This document shows, piece after piece, positions 8,692 to 17,277 of a stretch of 64,000 nt of DNA (the stretch's first letter is position 1; each line of letters starts with the position of its first letter). The DNA is from Marinobacter nanhaiticus D15-8W. GTDB lineage: Bacteria; Pseudomonadota; Gammaproteobacteria; Pseudomonadales; Oleiphilaceae. The stretch is from contig NZ_AP028878.1 of the NCBI RefSeq assembly GCF_036511935.1, positions 1,922,001 to 1,986,000 of the forward strand, written 5' to 3'. The translations under genes and the position numbers were made by a program. Below the pieces are notes generated by a model. The model searched no databases. It worked only from the letters and a program-made list of their open reading frames with translations, and had not been told where the DNA came from.

Positions 8692-11409
8692 TTGGGGCAA
8701 ATCTTGAAAAGTATCCACGACGTACATGCGGCGAACGACGACTATGCCGGTCAGGCCCGGGGTGCACAACCGGGTGATCTTGTTTGGGATCTGTTAACCC
8801 ATCGAATCCGAATTCCACCTGCCGCCGGCGATATGCTTGAACGGCCGGCGCTTCTCCACCATATCGATTCCGCGATCAGGCCAGGTCACGTGCTGTTGCT
8901 GGAGGCCCCCGTCGGATACGGCAAAACCCAGGCGGTCCGGACAGTTGCCAGCGAGAGACAGGGTGTTGCGTGGCTGAGCCTTGAGCCCCGCGACAACGAG
9001 CCTTCACGGCTACTAACCCTGCTGGCGATTGCTCTCAAACAGGACCAGCAAATGGGACGCTCGCCGATCCAGCGGGACGTCTACCCTGATCTGATCTCTC
9101 TCATGCTCCAGGGCTACGAGAATGAACGGGCAGCCGGCGCGGATGGACTGCCTGGATGCCTCATACTGGACAACGTACATTGGCTGTCCCAGTCCGTCAC
9201 ACGGGAGATGGTGGCCCAGCTCATTACCGAATTACCCGACTCGCTTGCACTGGTTATCATAGCCAGTGAGCAGGTGAGCTTTTCTACGCACGCTCCGGCA
9301 CTCAACGGCCGCCTCCAACGCCTCGGGGTCGATGAACTCACCCTGACCCTGGCGGAGACGTCCACGTTGTTCGCCGACGAAATGGCCCGGGGGCGAATCT
9401 CCACAACGTCGATCGAACATTTACACCATCTTTCGGAAGGTTGGTTGACGCCATTACAGCTCTATCGCTTGGAGCTGAATACGGTCGATGCAATGGCCCG
9501 CTCGATCTCGGAAAGCCCCGGCGTGGCTCGCTTCTTCCGCGACGGCCTGTTGGCCCGGTTCACCGCTGAAGCCCAGGCTACCCTGTTCCAGATGGCTGAA
9601 CCGGACCTCATCAGTGACGCGCTGTTTCATGCCATCCACGAGACCAGGGATAATGGGGATTTTTCGCCGTCCAGCGCCTACCAGAAAGGTTTGCCTTTGT
9701 GGCCGGTTGCCGGCAAGGGCCGTTGGTACCGCTTCAATCCCTTGTTCCGCGATTGGTTGTTGGCGAAGGGGCTTAACGGCCGATTCGAGCGAGCTGTGCG
9801 GGCTAGCCACTGGTTCGAGTCCCGTGGGGACCGGTCCGAGGCGCTTACCTATGCCCTACGGGCACAGGATGCCGATCGGGCGCTTGAAATCGCAGCATCG
9901 GGCTCCGAAGCGCTGTTAGCCGGCCAGGATACCGGCGCACTCCTAAGCTGGCGTCAGCACCTCCCTGGTCATCTGGTTGAGAAAAGTCCACGTTTGCGAC
10001 TGGTTTATGGCTGGGTGCATGCGATTGGTGGTCAGTTCGCTCAAGCGGAAAAATTGATATCGGGCCTCCCGGAGGACGAAGTCGAATCCCTCGGTGGCCG
10101 CCTGTCGGCACTTAAGGCATTCATCCTGCGTGGGCGGGGCGCGATTACGCCGGCGCTCGATGAGGCCGACTGGGCATTGAAGGATGCGGAGTTATCCGAT
10201 CACGCGAGGTTGATGGCCCTGCTTGTGCGTTCCAGTGCGCTCTGCGCGACCCAGTGCTACGCCGAGGCACGCAGTGCTAACCGGAATGCAGCCAGGCTAG
10301 CGCGGGAATCCGGCGATGCCGGCTGCGAAATACTGGCGGTTTACGATCACGCGCGAATCGAACTGGGTAAAGGCTACCTCAAGCGCGCAGAGACGCTGAT
10401 TCGCCGAGGGCTGGACGTGGCTCTGAACGTGCCGTACCAGCCGCCGCGGGTAGGGGAGAGCCGCCTCCAGTTGAGCCTGGCCTTGGTGCTCTGGCATCAG
10501 GGTCGGTTCGATGAGGCGGAGACCTGCCTGGTGCGCTCGGCTCGTCAGGCGGAGCAATGTCGGGATCTCGGCCTGTTGCTGAACATGGCGTTGCGCGTAC
10601 TGATTGCCAAGTCCCGGGGCGAGCTGGAGCAGGCATTCAGCTGGATCGGGCAGGCGGAGCGGACCATGCAGTTGTGGCAGGTCGACGACGTCGTATATCG
10701 TCCGATTCTCGAGGCGCTGAAAGTGTCATGCTGGCTGCACGGCGATCAGCTCGATCACGTGAGCGATGCCCTGCAGAAGCTGCCCATGGACGATCAGGAC
10801 GATCGAGTCCCTGAACTGTTTCCGATGTTACCCGGATTGCTCGAGGCCATGCGCATTCGCCTGCATATTGCCAATGGCGACCAGGAGGCGGCGCAGGACA
10901 AGCTGGATGCTTATCTGGAACCTGGCGGGGACAGTGGCCTGGTCCCTCTGGGGCACCTGATCTACTCGAAAATCCTGCAGTCGCTGATCCACGACAAAGC
11001 AGGTAAGCCGGACCGGGCGTTAGTCGTGCTACGCGAAGCGGTCCAGGAGGCTGCCCGGGAGGAGTACATCAGTCCCTTCGTTGAAATGGAGCGCTCGTTG
11101 CGTGCCCTGTTGCCGAAAGTGCTGGCTAGCGCGGGCGACTCCGACTTCTACGACAAGCTGCGGGCTTATTTCCGGGTAGAGAAGAGCGACAGGCCGGCCG
11201 GTGGCGAAGCTTTGGCGGAGCCGATCAGTGACCGGGAGCGGGGTGTGCTGGAATTGATCGCGATCGGACTCTCAAACCAGGATATTGCCGACCGTCTGCA
11301 TATTTCCCTGCATACTGTAAAAACCCACGCCCGGCGCATTAACGCCAAACTGGGCGTACGTTCCCGCACCCAAGCCATCGTAAGGGCGCGGGAGCTGGGT
11401 GTTCTCTGA
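8692..11409 (+). CDS. Large MalT-type LuxR-family transcriptional regulator
   Basis: A 905-residue ATP-dependent regulator. The N-terminal STAND ATPase has Walker A EAPVGYGKT (about 71-79) and a Walker B-like CLILDNVHW. A long helical, TPR-like middle (about 370-800) follows, and a C-terminal LuxR helix-turn-helix (about 840-905, LSNQDIADRLHISLHTVKTHARRINAKLG; quoted in part). This is the MalT/LAL architecture, in which an effector triggers oligomerisation. The start is uncertain: the listed TTG has no good ribosome site, while a strong AAGGAG site upstream precedes an ATG (8646) in another frame. Inference: it controls the DUF1302/DUF1329 operon upstream, a common arrangement. Confidence 0.85.
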   Translation: MGQILKSIHDVHAANDDYAGQARGAQPGDLVWDLLTHRIRIPPAAGDMLERPALLHHIDSAIRPGHVLLLEAPVGYGKTQAVRTVASERQGVAWLSLEPRDNEPSRLLTLLAIALKQDQQMGRSPIQRDVYPDLISLMLQGYENERAAGADGLPGCLILDNVHWLSQSVTREMVAQLITELPDSLALVIIASEQVSFSTHAPALNGRLQRLGVDELTLTLAETSTLFADEMARGRISTTSIEHLHHLSEGWLTPLQLYRLELNTVDAMARSISESPGVARFFRDGLLARFTAEAQATLFQMAEPDLISDALFHAIHETRDNGDFSPSSAYQKGLPLWPVAGKGRWYRFNPLFRDWLLAKGLNGRFERAVRASHWFESRGDRSEALTYALRAQDADRALEIAASGSEALLAGQDTGALLSWRQHLPGHLVEKSPRLRLVYGWVHAIGGQFAQAEKLISGLPEDEVESLGGRLSALKAFILRGRGAITPALDEADWALKDAELSDHARLMALLVRSSALCATQCYAEARSANRNAARLARESGDAGCEILAVYDHARIELGKGYLKRAETLIRRGLDVALNVPYQPPRVGESRLQLSLALVLWHQGRFDEAETCLVRSARQAEQCRDLGLLLNMALRVLIAKSRGELEQAFSWIGQAERTMQLWQVDDVVYRPILEALKVSCWLHGDQLDHVSDALQKLPMDDQDDRVPELFPMLPGLLEAMRIRLHIANGDQEAAQDKLDAYLEPGGDSGLVPLGHLIYSKILQSLIHDKAGKPDRALVVLREAVQEAAREEYISPFVEMERSLRALLPKVLASAGDSDFYDKLRAYFRVEKSDRPAGGEALAEPISDRERGVLELIAIGLSNQDIADRLHISLHTVKTHARRINAKLGVRSRTQAIVRARELGVL

Positions 11410-11446
11410 ATTTGGTTGGAGGAGGTGATAGCGGCGGTCTGCCTGG

Positions 11447-12388
11447 TCAGGCCGCTGACGACTTGATGTCCTGTTCCTGCTCGTGGGGGCCGTTGTGCAG
11501 GAGGCTCTCGATTCGACGATCCTTTTCAGCCCAGACCTGGGCGATCCATTCCTGGAACGCCTCCCGTAGGGCTTCGTCGTTCGCGTAATCCATTCCCAGG
11601 AACTGGCTGGGAATATCGATGGTGCGAATGTGGATAATAATCCGCTCAATCCGTCCGCAGAGGTAATCCCAGAAGCCGTGGGCCCTGCCCGGGTAGACGA
11701 TGGTGACGTCCAGCATCTTATTGAGAACCTCGCCCATGGCCCCCAGCACGAAAGCCGTCCCGCCGGCACGGGGTTTGAGCAGGTGACGGTAAGGTGATTG
11801 TTGGCTGTCATGCTTGGCCGGGGTAAATCGTGTGCCTTCCATGAAGTTGACGACCGTTACCGGCATATACCGGAACTTTTCGCAAGCAATGCGGGTTGTT
11901 TCAAGATCCTTACCCTTCAGCGCCGGCTGGCGGACAATCTGTTCCTTGGTATATCGGCGCATAAAGGGGAAGTCCAATGCCCACCAGGCGACGCCGAGAA
12001 AGGGCACCCAGATCAGATCTTTCTTGAGAAAGAATTTCAGCAACGGAATGCGGTCGTTCAGCACGTACTGGATCGCGGGAATGTCAGCCCAGGATTGATG
12101 ATTGCAGGTGACCAGGTACCAATCATCTCGGGCCAGAGCTTCGGCGCCCTCAACCTGCCACTCGATGCGGTGAAAGAGATCTGCCAACCGGTTGTTAAAG
12201 CCGATCCAGAAGTAGGCGATGGCATTGAGGACCCTGGTGCAGAGCTTGCGACTAAAGCGCAACGGAATGAGTAGTTTGAGGAAGGCGAAGGCCAGCAGTA
12301 TCGGGAAAAGCCAAAGCGTATTGGCAAGAATCAATAAGGCCGCGAGACAGCCTTTTAGCTTCGCGGGCAGGAAATACAACATGTACAC
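11447..12388 (-). CDS. yihG: YihG-type 1-acylglycerol-3-phosphate acyltransferase (PlsC superfamily)
   Basis: A 313-residue membrane acyltransferase. N-terminal hydrophobic helices (about 12-45) are followed by the catalytic HX4D motif NHQSWAD (H97, D102) and the acceptor-binding FMEGTRFT (about 182-189). This set, with the YMPVTVVNFMEGTRF context, matches YihG/YihG-like enzymes that acylate lysophosphatidic acid and influence fatty-acid composition. It is convergent with the LuxR regulator. Two close methionines (M1, M3) leave a two-codon start ambiguity. Confidence 0.87.
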   Translation of the reverse strand: MYMLYFLPAKLKGCLAALLILANTLWLFPILLAFAFLKLLIPLRFSRKLCTRVLNAIAYFWIGFNNRLADLFHRIEWQVEGAEALARDDWYLVTCNHQSWADIPAIQYVLNDRIPLLKFFLKKDLIWVPFLGVAWWALDFPFMRRYTKEQIVRQPALKGKDLETTRIACEKFRYMPVTVVNFMEGTRFTPAKHDSQQSPYRHLLKPRAGGTAFVLGAMGEVLNKMLDVTIVYPGRAHGFWDYLCGRIERIIIHIRTIDIPSQFLGMDYANDEALREAFQEWIAQVWAEKDRRIESLLHNGPHEQEQDIKSSAA

Positions 12389-12474
12389 GGGCTCTCAGGT
12401 TTATGCAGTGACTCTCTGCCAGCGTGCCGGCCGGACGACGAGTATCACGGTTAACGGATGCTACTTAACGGCTG

Positions 12475-12858
12475 TCACTCTGGCTTGCGAGCAGGGGCGT
12501 CGTCCCTAATCAGGCGGCGGGCTGTATCGTGCGCCTTCTGACGGGCTCTTGGCGTTATATGGACACCAAGGGCGGCCAAGGCGGCAGCCATGACGTAGAT
12601 GTCATCGGTATACCCCAGGACTGGCGTCAAGTCGGGAACGGCGTCGACCATGCTGATAAAATAACCAAGACTTCCGGAAATGACCGCCTTGCACCAGATG
12701 GGCGTGGATGGCTCCCTGAGTGTGTAGAACAACGTCAGGCCCATTTCTACCGGGCGGCGCCCTATTGCCCGGGTGCGGTTCCGCACCTTGGACCAGAAGC
12801 CGGGCTCTGAGTAATCCGCGGACCAGTTTTCAAGTGTGTCGATCGTCGGCCTTTTCAT
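12475..12858 (-). CDS. DUF1232 (YkvA-like) membrane protein
   Basis: A 127-residue protein with the DUF1232 core, residues about 55-95 (a hydrophobic segment followed by VDAVPDLTPVLGYTDDIYVMA, given in part). The family motif is D-x-x-PD-x-x-P-x-x-G-x-x-DD. Function is unknown across the family. It begins 2 bp after the bax-like gene stops, so the two are almost certainly co-transcribed, with bax first. Confidence 0.85.
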   Translation of the reverse strand: MKRPTIDTLENWSADYSEPGFWSKVRNRTRAIGRRPVEMGLTLFYTLREPSTPIWCKAVISGSLGYFISMVDAVPDLTPVLGYTDDIYVMAAALAALGVHITPRARQKAHDTARRLIRDDAPARKPE

Positions 12859-12860
12859 CG

Positions 12861-13772
12861 TTAGCCCTCATTCTTTGCGATGCCTCCCGGAGAGAACGCA
12901 TTTTCGTCGCTCGTTGCCAGTTGTAAAAGGTCCGGCAGGGAGTCTCGCTCTCCAATCAATGCTTTGTACTGCTGGTCATAGTATCCGAGATTGTTGTAAC
13001 GGATCATAGACTGGATTTCCTCAACATAGGCTGCCCCCCGCTCGGAGTAACCGATCAACCCCTGGGCCAGCGTTGTGCCATTGGGAAAACGTTCGTTCTT
13101 GCGGGCCTGCTCGCGGGTATTGCGCAAGGCCTGATAGGACGTGTGACGGTTCAGGTTGGTTATGTAGGCCCGGATGGATTCATAGGGCGACTCGAAACTC
13201 GCTACTTCGTGACTGGCGCCTTCGTTGCGCTCCAGGGGCACTAAGCCGCAACCGGCTGAAAAGCACCACTGACCAAACAGGTTATTTCCTTTGCGCGCAA
13301 ACCGGGAGGTTCCCCAGGCCGATTCGTTGGCCGCCTGGGCCATGATCAGTGAGGGTGGAATAACATCGAGGCGGCGATTCAGCAGTTCATACATTGCTGC
13401 CGATCCGGTTTGCTCATCGACACGAAGCCTGTCCGCCTGGCGTTGCAACCAGGCCTTCTCTGTGTCGGTCAGTTCGCTTTTGGTTTCAAGCACCTGCAGG
13501 TTGTCGCGCAACATCAGTACCCTCGTGTTGGCCAGGACGATGCGCGGGTACAGAAAGGAGAAAAAGGCAGCCTTTTTCTCGGCTGTATCGCGGTAGCTGT
13601 TGAAATCCGGAAGATCGGCATGAGCCCACTCAGGCAGGGGCGGCAGCGCATCCAGGGTGATGCTCTCCTGGTCATACTCTGGCTGGTAGTCGTCGGGCTC
13701 GTGAAAGATCCCCCATCCAAAGGCGACGACCAGGGTAACGACCATTGCCGTGAGTTTCGCACCTGCTGACAT
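12861..13772 (-). CDS. Bax-like glucosaminidase-domain protein
   Basis: A 303-residue protein with one N-terminal membrane or signal segment (about 5-22) and a C-terminal glucosaminidase (lysozyme-like) domain. The likely catalytic Glu is in MAQAANESAWGTSRFA (E150), followed by the family's GNNLFGQWCFSAGCG. This is the organisation of E. coli Bax, a putative peptidoglycan N-acetylglucosaminidase acting in the periplasm. A GGAGG ribosome site precedes the ATG and an extended -10 promoter lies about 35 bases upstream. It heads a two-gene operon with the DUF1232 gene. Confidence 0.87.
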   Translation of the reverse strand: MSAGAKLTAMVVTLVVAFGWGIFHEPDDYQPEYDQESITLDALPPLPEWAHADLPDFNSYRDTAEKKAAFFSFLYPRIVLANTRVLMLRDNLQVLETKSELTDTEKAWLQRQADRLRVDEQTGSAAMYELLNRRLDVIPPSLIMAQAANESAWGTSRFARKGNNLFGQWCFSAGCGLVPLERNEGASHEVASFESPYESIRAYITNLNRHTSYQALRNTREQARKNERFPNGTTLAQGLIGYSERGAAYVEEIQSMIRYNNLGYYDQQYKALIGERDSLPDLLQLATSDENAFSPGGIAKNEG

Positions 13773-13803
13773 TACGTCCTCCGTATACTGCGGCGTGAGG
13801 TCT

Positions 13804-13812
13804 ATTATATCA
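13804..13812 (-). promoter_or_regulatory. Extended -10 promoter of the bax-like operon
   Basis: On the minus strand the sequence reads TGATATAAT, a TGn-TATAAT extended -10 hexamer. It implies transcription starting about 25 bases upstream of the bax-like ATG. No good -35 is visible, which is common for extended -10 promoters. Confidence 0.6.
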
Positions 13813-13872
13813 GGTTACGAAACGGTGCCCGATTCGGGTTTGCGGCCCCAACTGTTGTTTTGTTGTTACGGG

Positions 13873-16059
13873 CTAGTCCTCCAACGTGCCCAGGAGCAGG
13901 CCGAGGTATTGCTCGCCACTGCCGGAAGCCTCCCTGATCCTGAGCGTCAGATACTCACCATTGCTGGAGACGAAACCGTCCATTTCCATGGCGCCACTCC
14001 CGGCGGTGAACGAGAGTCGACCGGTTGTACCGTCTTGGGTATACGTGAGGTCCACCGGATCGCTACTCGACTTAACGGGGCGTGTCAGGCCGCGGGTGCT
14101 GATTTGCTGCTCTACCTGGAAACCTGCAAGCGAGACCGAAGCTTCCGTGCCGCTTGTGAACGATAATTGACCGTCCTTGATGTGACGAAGATAGTTGGTA
14201 TCGGGCCCAAGACCCGCAATAGTGCCCTGCAACCGGTAGTTGGCGAGCTCGGGGCTATGGGTCGATCGCTCCATGGCGATCAGGATGCCATCGCCATTGG
14301 CTGGATTGTTGAGGTTGAAGGCGACGATGGATCCATCAGGGTTACTTGCACCAATGCCGTCTTCCGAGCGGGATCCGTTGCCAATCCCGGTGTAGTCGAG
14401 ATTGAGGCGTCCATTCTCCTCGGGACCGGAGCTTGTCGTCGACGTTCTGTTGCCAATTTGAGCTGTGTCAGCGCGGTTGGGCGTTGCTGTTCCTATTGCA
14501 CCGTTGGGTGTGCGGTTTATTTCACGCGCATCGGCCTGCTGGGTGTATTGGCCTGCAATTCCGCCACTTTCCGTCCAGGTGCCGACGAACGACTCGGCTC
14601 TGTACGGAAAGCTGCTGTCCCCAAGCTGAACCGAAAAGCTGACGACATTGTAGTTATCGGCAAGGGTGACGATCTGGAAGGCGCCTTCTTCCTTCACGTC
14701 GGTTTTAGTCAGTGATACATCGAACACTGACGTATAGTGCTCTTCGACGAGGGCGCCACGTTCGTAGTCACCCGATGAGCCTTCCAGTTCAATCGCTCGG
14801 CCTCCGACGAAGTAGCTTGCGAGTAATGCGTTGGGATCTTGGCCGGTCAGCTGGAGCTGGGCATCCAGGAAATAGGGGTTGCGCGACCAGCCAATGGGTT
14901 GGGCACTGTTTTTACCGGTAATGGTCTGGAATAGCGCCTGCCCCGATAGCAGGCGGGTGTCGTTCACGATACTCGCCGGGCTACCTGAGGTCGCGTGGCT
15001 ATTGATGCCCCAGAAATCGGGACCTTCAGTCTGCGGGGTGTAATCGGCGAAGCGCGTCAGGGTGGCGCGCTCATAGGGGACATCGCTGGCCAGGGTTGTG
15101 ACACTGATACCCAAAGCCTCAAGTGAAGCCATGCTGAGCCCGGGATAGACGTATGCTGTGCCGGAACTCTCCAGTTGCTCTTCGTAGCCGCGCCGGGTAC
15201 CCCACTGGGAAGCCGGCTCATCCGAGAACCGACTGGTGCGCCCGAGTTCAAGGCCAAAGAATACGGTATTCATATTGACGGACTGCGCCGAAATCACGCC
15301 CGATTCGTTCGGTGGAACCTGTGCCAGATCAGCCATGTCACTGACGTAACCGGCAAAATCCGCACGATCGTCGAGCAGTGCAACGGCGCTATCGATGTCG
15401 TTGCCATCCGGTATATCGATCTCGAAATCCTGGATCTGGTCGGCAAGCGTCGACCAGACGTACTTGTTGATGCACAACGCGTCATCGCTGGAGTTGACGC
15501 ACTCCATGACTTCTTCGAACTGCGCGCTGCTATAGCCACCAAGCGCATTGCGCACCAGGTACTCCGAAAAGGGGTTAACTTTGATGTCACGATCACGATC
15601 CGTGGCGAATGCACGAATCCGGGTACCGTTGTAATCGACTTCGATAAGGACGTCGGGCCCGAGGGGCTGACCCTCCGAAAACTCGATAACATCAAAGCCA
15701 TCATCGTCGACACCGTGTTCTGTGTCGACCGACGAGATCCTGGTGAGGGTCTGGTTTGTCCGGTAGACGCTAATCCCATCCGGTTGAACCAACCGCAAAT
15801 TCCGGCGCGACAACGGAGCGCCGGGCGCCAGCGAGGTGGGCACCTCGACGGTAATGCGAACCTGGTTCTTCTTGAGCCCGTTGGCGTTGTTGGAATCGCC
15901 CGTACTGGATTCCGAGAAACCGTCGGCAGGATTCTTGTTGCCTGGAAAGGTGTTGGGCCGGCTGCCGGCCTCTTCCACGGCATCATCTCCGCCACCTCCG
16001 CAAGCTGCCAGAAGGGTAGAGAGGCCAACGAGACACATAAGACGAACTACCGGAGACAT
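13873..16059 (-). CDS. Large predicted lipoprotein of unknown function
   Basis: A 728-residue protein with a type II signal peptide and lipobox LLAAC (acylated C20), followed by GGGG and an Asn/Ser/Asp-rich linker to about residue 65. The rest looks like beta-rich domains: an N-terminal segment (VRITVEVPTSLAPGAPL) reminiscent of carboxypeptidase-regulatory or Ig-like folds, and C-terminal strand-like repeats ending in LGLLLGTLED. Two Cys (in MECVNSSDDALC) could form a disulfide. It is probably anchored to the outer membrane. I do not recognise a family. It is monocistronic in appearance, with 100-146-bp gaps on either side. Confidence 0.75.
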   Translation of the reverse strand: MSPVVRLMCLVGLSTLLAACGGGGDDAVEEAGSRPNTFPGNKNPADGFSESSTGDSNNANGLKKNQVRITVEVPTSLAPGAPLSRRNLRLVQPDGISVYRTNQTLTRISSVDTEHGVDDDGFDVIEFSEGQPLGPDVLIEVDYNGTRIRAFATDRDRDIKVNPFSEYLVRNALGGYSSAQFEEVMECVNSSDDALCINKYVWSTLADQIQDFEIDIPDGNDIDSAVALLDDRADFAGYVSDMADLAQVPPNESGVISAQSVNMNTVFFGLELGRTSRFSDEPASQWGTRRGYEEQLESSGTAYVYPGLSMASLEALGISVTTLASDVPYERATLTRFADYTPQTEGPDFWGINSHATSGSPASIVNDTRLLSGQALFQTITGKNSAQPIGWSRNPYFLDAQLQLTGQDPNALLASYFVGGRAIELEGSSGDYERGALVEEHYTSVFDVSLTKTDVKEEGAFQIVTLADNYNVVSFSVQLGDSSFPYRAESFVGTWTESGGIAGQYTQQADAREINRTPNGAIGTATPNRADTAQIGNRTSTTSSGPEENGRLNLDYTGIGNGSRSEDGIGASNPDGSIVAFNLNNPANGDGILIAMERSTHSPELANYRLQGTIAGLGPDTNYLRHIKDGQLSFTSGTEASVSLAGFQVEQQISTRGLTRPVKSSSDPVDLTYTQDGTTGRLSFTAGSGAMEMDGFVSSNGEYLTLRIREASGSGEQYLGLLLGTLED

Positions 16060-16157
16060 AGGCTGCGACGATCCCTGTATTTTTATTGAAGACTATTATT
16101 GGAAAAAGCAGCTTAGCAGTGCAGAGGGCGGTAAAAAGTGAGGCGGGGCACGGAATC

Positions 16158-16184
16158 AAAAACGGGGCCGCTGATGGGCCCCGT
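16158..16184 (-). terminator. Rho-independent terminator of the yfaZ-like gene
   Basis: On the minus strand, ACGGGGCC and GGCCCCGT form an 8-bp stem around a 7-base loop, followed by TTTTT, about 22 bases after the stop codon. Confidence 0.85.
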
Positions 16185-16205
16185 CTGGTCGATCAGTGTT
16201 CTGGC

Positions 16206-16760
16206 CTAGAAGAAGATCTTCATGCCTGCCATGATGCCTTCGTCCAGGTTGACGTCGCCGCCGCCATCCAGGTCGGTATTGAGGTAGCGGTAACCACCAA
16301 AGATTTCCGCGTTGCGGATAACACGGTAGCTGACCCGGGCCTCTGCGCTGGTCATGTCGTCCGAATCACCGAATGACAGGATGCTCGGCGCGTAGTGCAG
16401 GCTGCCGCCGACGGACAGCCCCGGCACGTTGGGGATGTTCATGGTGGCGAAGCCACCCAGGCCGATGGCGCCGCCGTCCAGATCGTCGTCATCCCAGCCG
16501 ATGCCGCGCATGCCGATGCCAGCAGTTGTCGGTAGATTACCGACCGCGGTACGGCCCTGGGCGTGAAGATCGACGTTGGCAATGTGACGGCTACCCTGGT
16601 GGTAGGTGTAGCCTGCACCAGCCTGGATATCGGCGTTGGTCGGCGTGAAGTTGACCTGACCTTTTGCGGAGTCGTCGGTCAGGCTCAGATCAAAATCGGC
16701 AGCCAGGGCAGGCGTTGCGGCGATGGCAAGTGCCAGAACTGAAAGGCGGCTATATTTCAT
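16206..16760 (-). CDS. YfaZ-family outer-membrane protein
   Basis: A 184-residue exported protein with a signal peptide (SVLALAIAATPALA-ADF, about 1-20) and a small beta-barrel pattern of glycine-rich alternating strands ending in phenylalanine (GIMAGMKIFF). The C-terminal GGYRYLNTDLDGGGDVNLDEG segment (given in part) is typical of YfaZ proteins. Function is unknown; a small porin is likely. It has its own terminator, and its start lies 160 bp downstream of yacG on the same strand. Confidence 0.8.
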   Translation of the reverse strand: MKYSRLSVLALAIAATPALAADFDLSLTDDSAKGQVNFTPTNADIQAGAGYTYHQGSRHIANVDLHAQGRTAVGNLPTTAGIGMRGIGWDDDDLDGGAIGLGGFATMNIPNVPGLSVGGSLHYAPSILSFGDSDDMTSAEARVSYRVIRNAEIFGGYRYLNTDLDGGGDVNLDEGIMAGMKIFF

Positions 16761-16921
16761 GGATTCACCCTTATAATGCGTTCTGATGGAATCAGCGGCT
16801 CATGGTAGCCATGGGCTTGGGGCCGCTCAACTTAAAGCTGGGTAACGGTTTTGTTATGGCCTTGGGGACTGTCGTTCCTATCGTTCCCAAGTTCGTCCTC
16901 GGTGATTAGCCAATCCTTGCC

Positions 16922-17119
16922 TTAGTGCCGTGGGGCGTCCGGGTCTTCCTGGCCCGCGGGTATGTCGTTCGGGTCCACCTCCTCGGCTGGAACCCTGTAT
17001 TCCTCATTTGCCCAGGCGCCAAGGTCGATCAGCTTGCAGCGTTCGCTGCAGAATGGCCGGCGGGGATTGCCGGTGTCCCATTCGATGTCTTTCTTGCAGG
17101 TCGGGCAGGTTACTCGCAT
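16922..17119 (-). CDS. yacG: DNA gyrase inhibitor YacG (zinc-binding)
   Basis: A 65-residue zinc protein. The four Cys ligands are in CPTCKK and [12 protein letters not shown], the YacG signature; E. coli YacG binds GyrB and inhibits gyrase. A longer frame begins with TTG at 17140, but the family N-terminus (MRVTCPTC) and the ATG at 17119 fix the start. In many gammaproteobacteria yacG sits beside coaE and pilD. Here coaE and pilD are about 5 kb away with other genes between. Confidence 0.92.
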   Translation of the reverse strand: MRVTCPTCKKDIEWDTGNPRRPFCSERCKLIDLGAWANEEYRVPAEEVDPNDIPAGQEDPDAPRH

Positions 17120-17277
17120 GTCTTTCTGTATACCGGTCAAACAGGGGTTGTTTTGGCGCCCTTTACCTCCGGGAACCTCTAGTGGCCGTTCTCAAAAAGT
17201 CTGTAACGACCATCGATGGTAGCCACGAGGGAATTGGGGTAGCGAACAGGGCGTTCCCGTGGCCTATGGTAACCAGC

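Noticed and set aside
15175..16089. 304-residue plus-strand frame opposite the lipoprotein gene
   Set aside because: The minus-strand protein has a lipobox and an ordered composition. The plus frame is its shadow.
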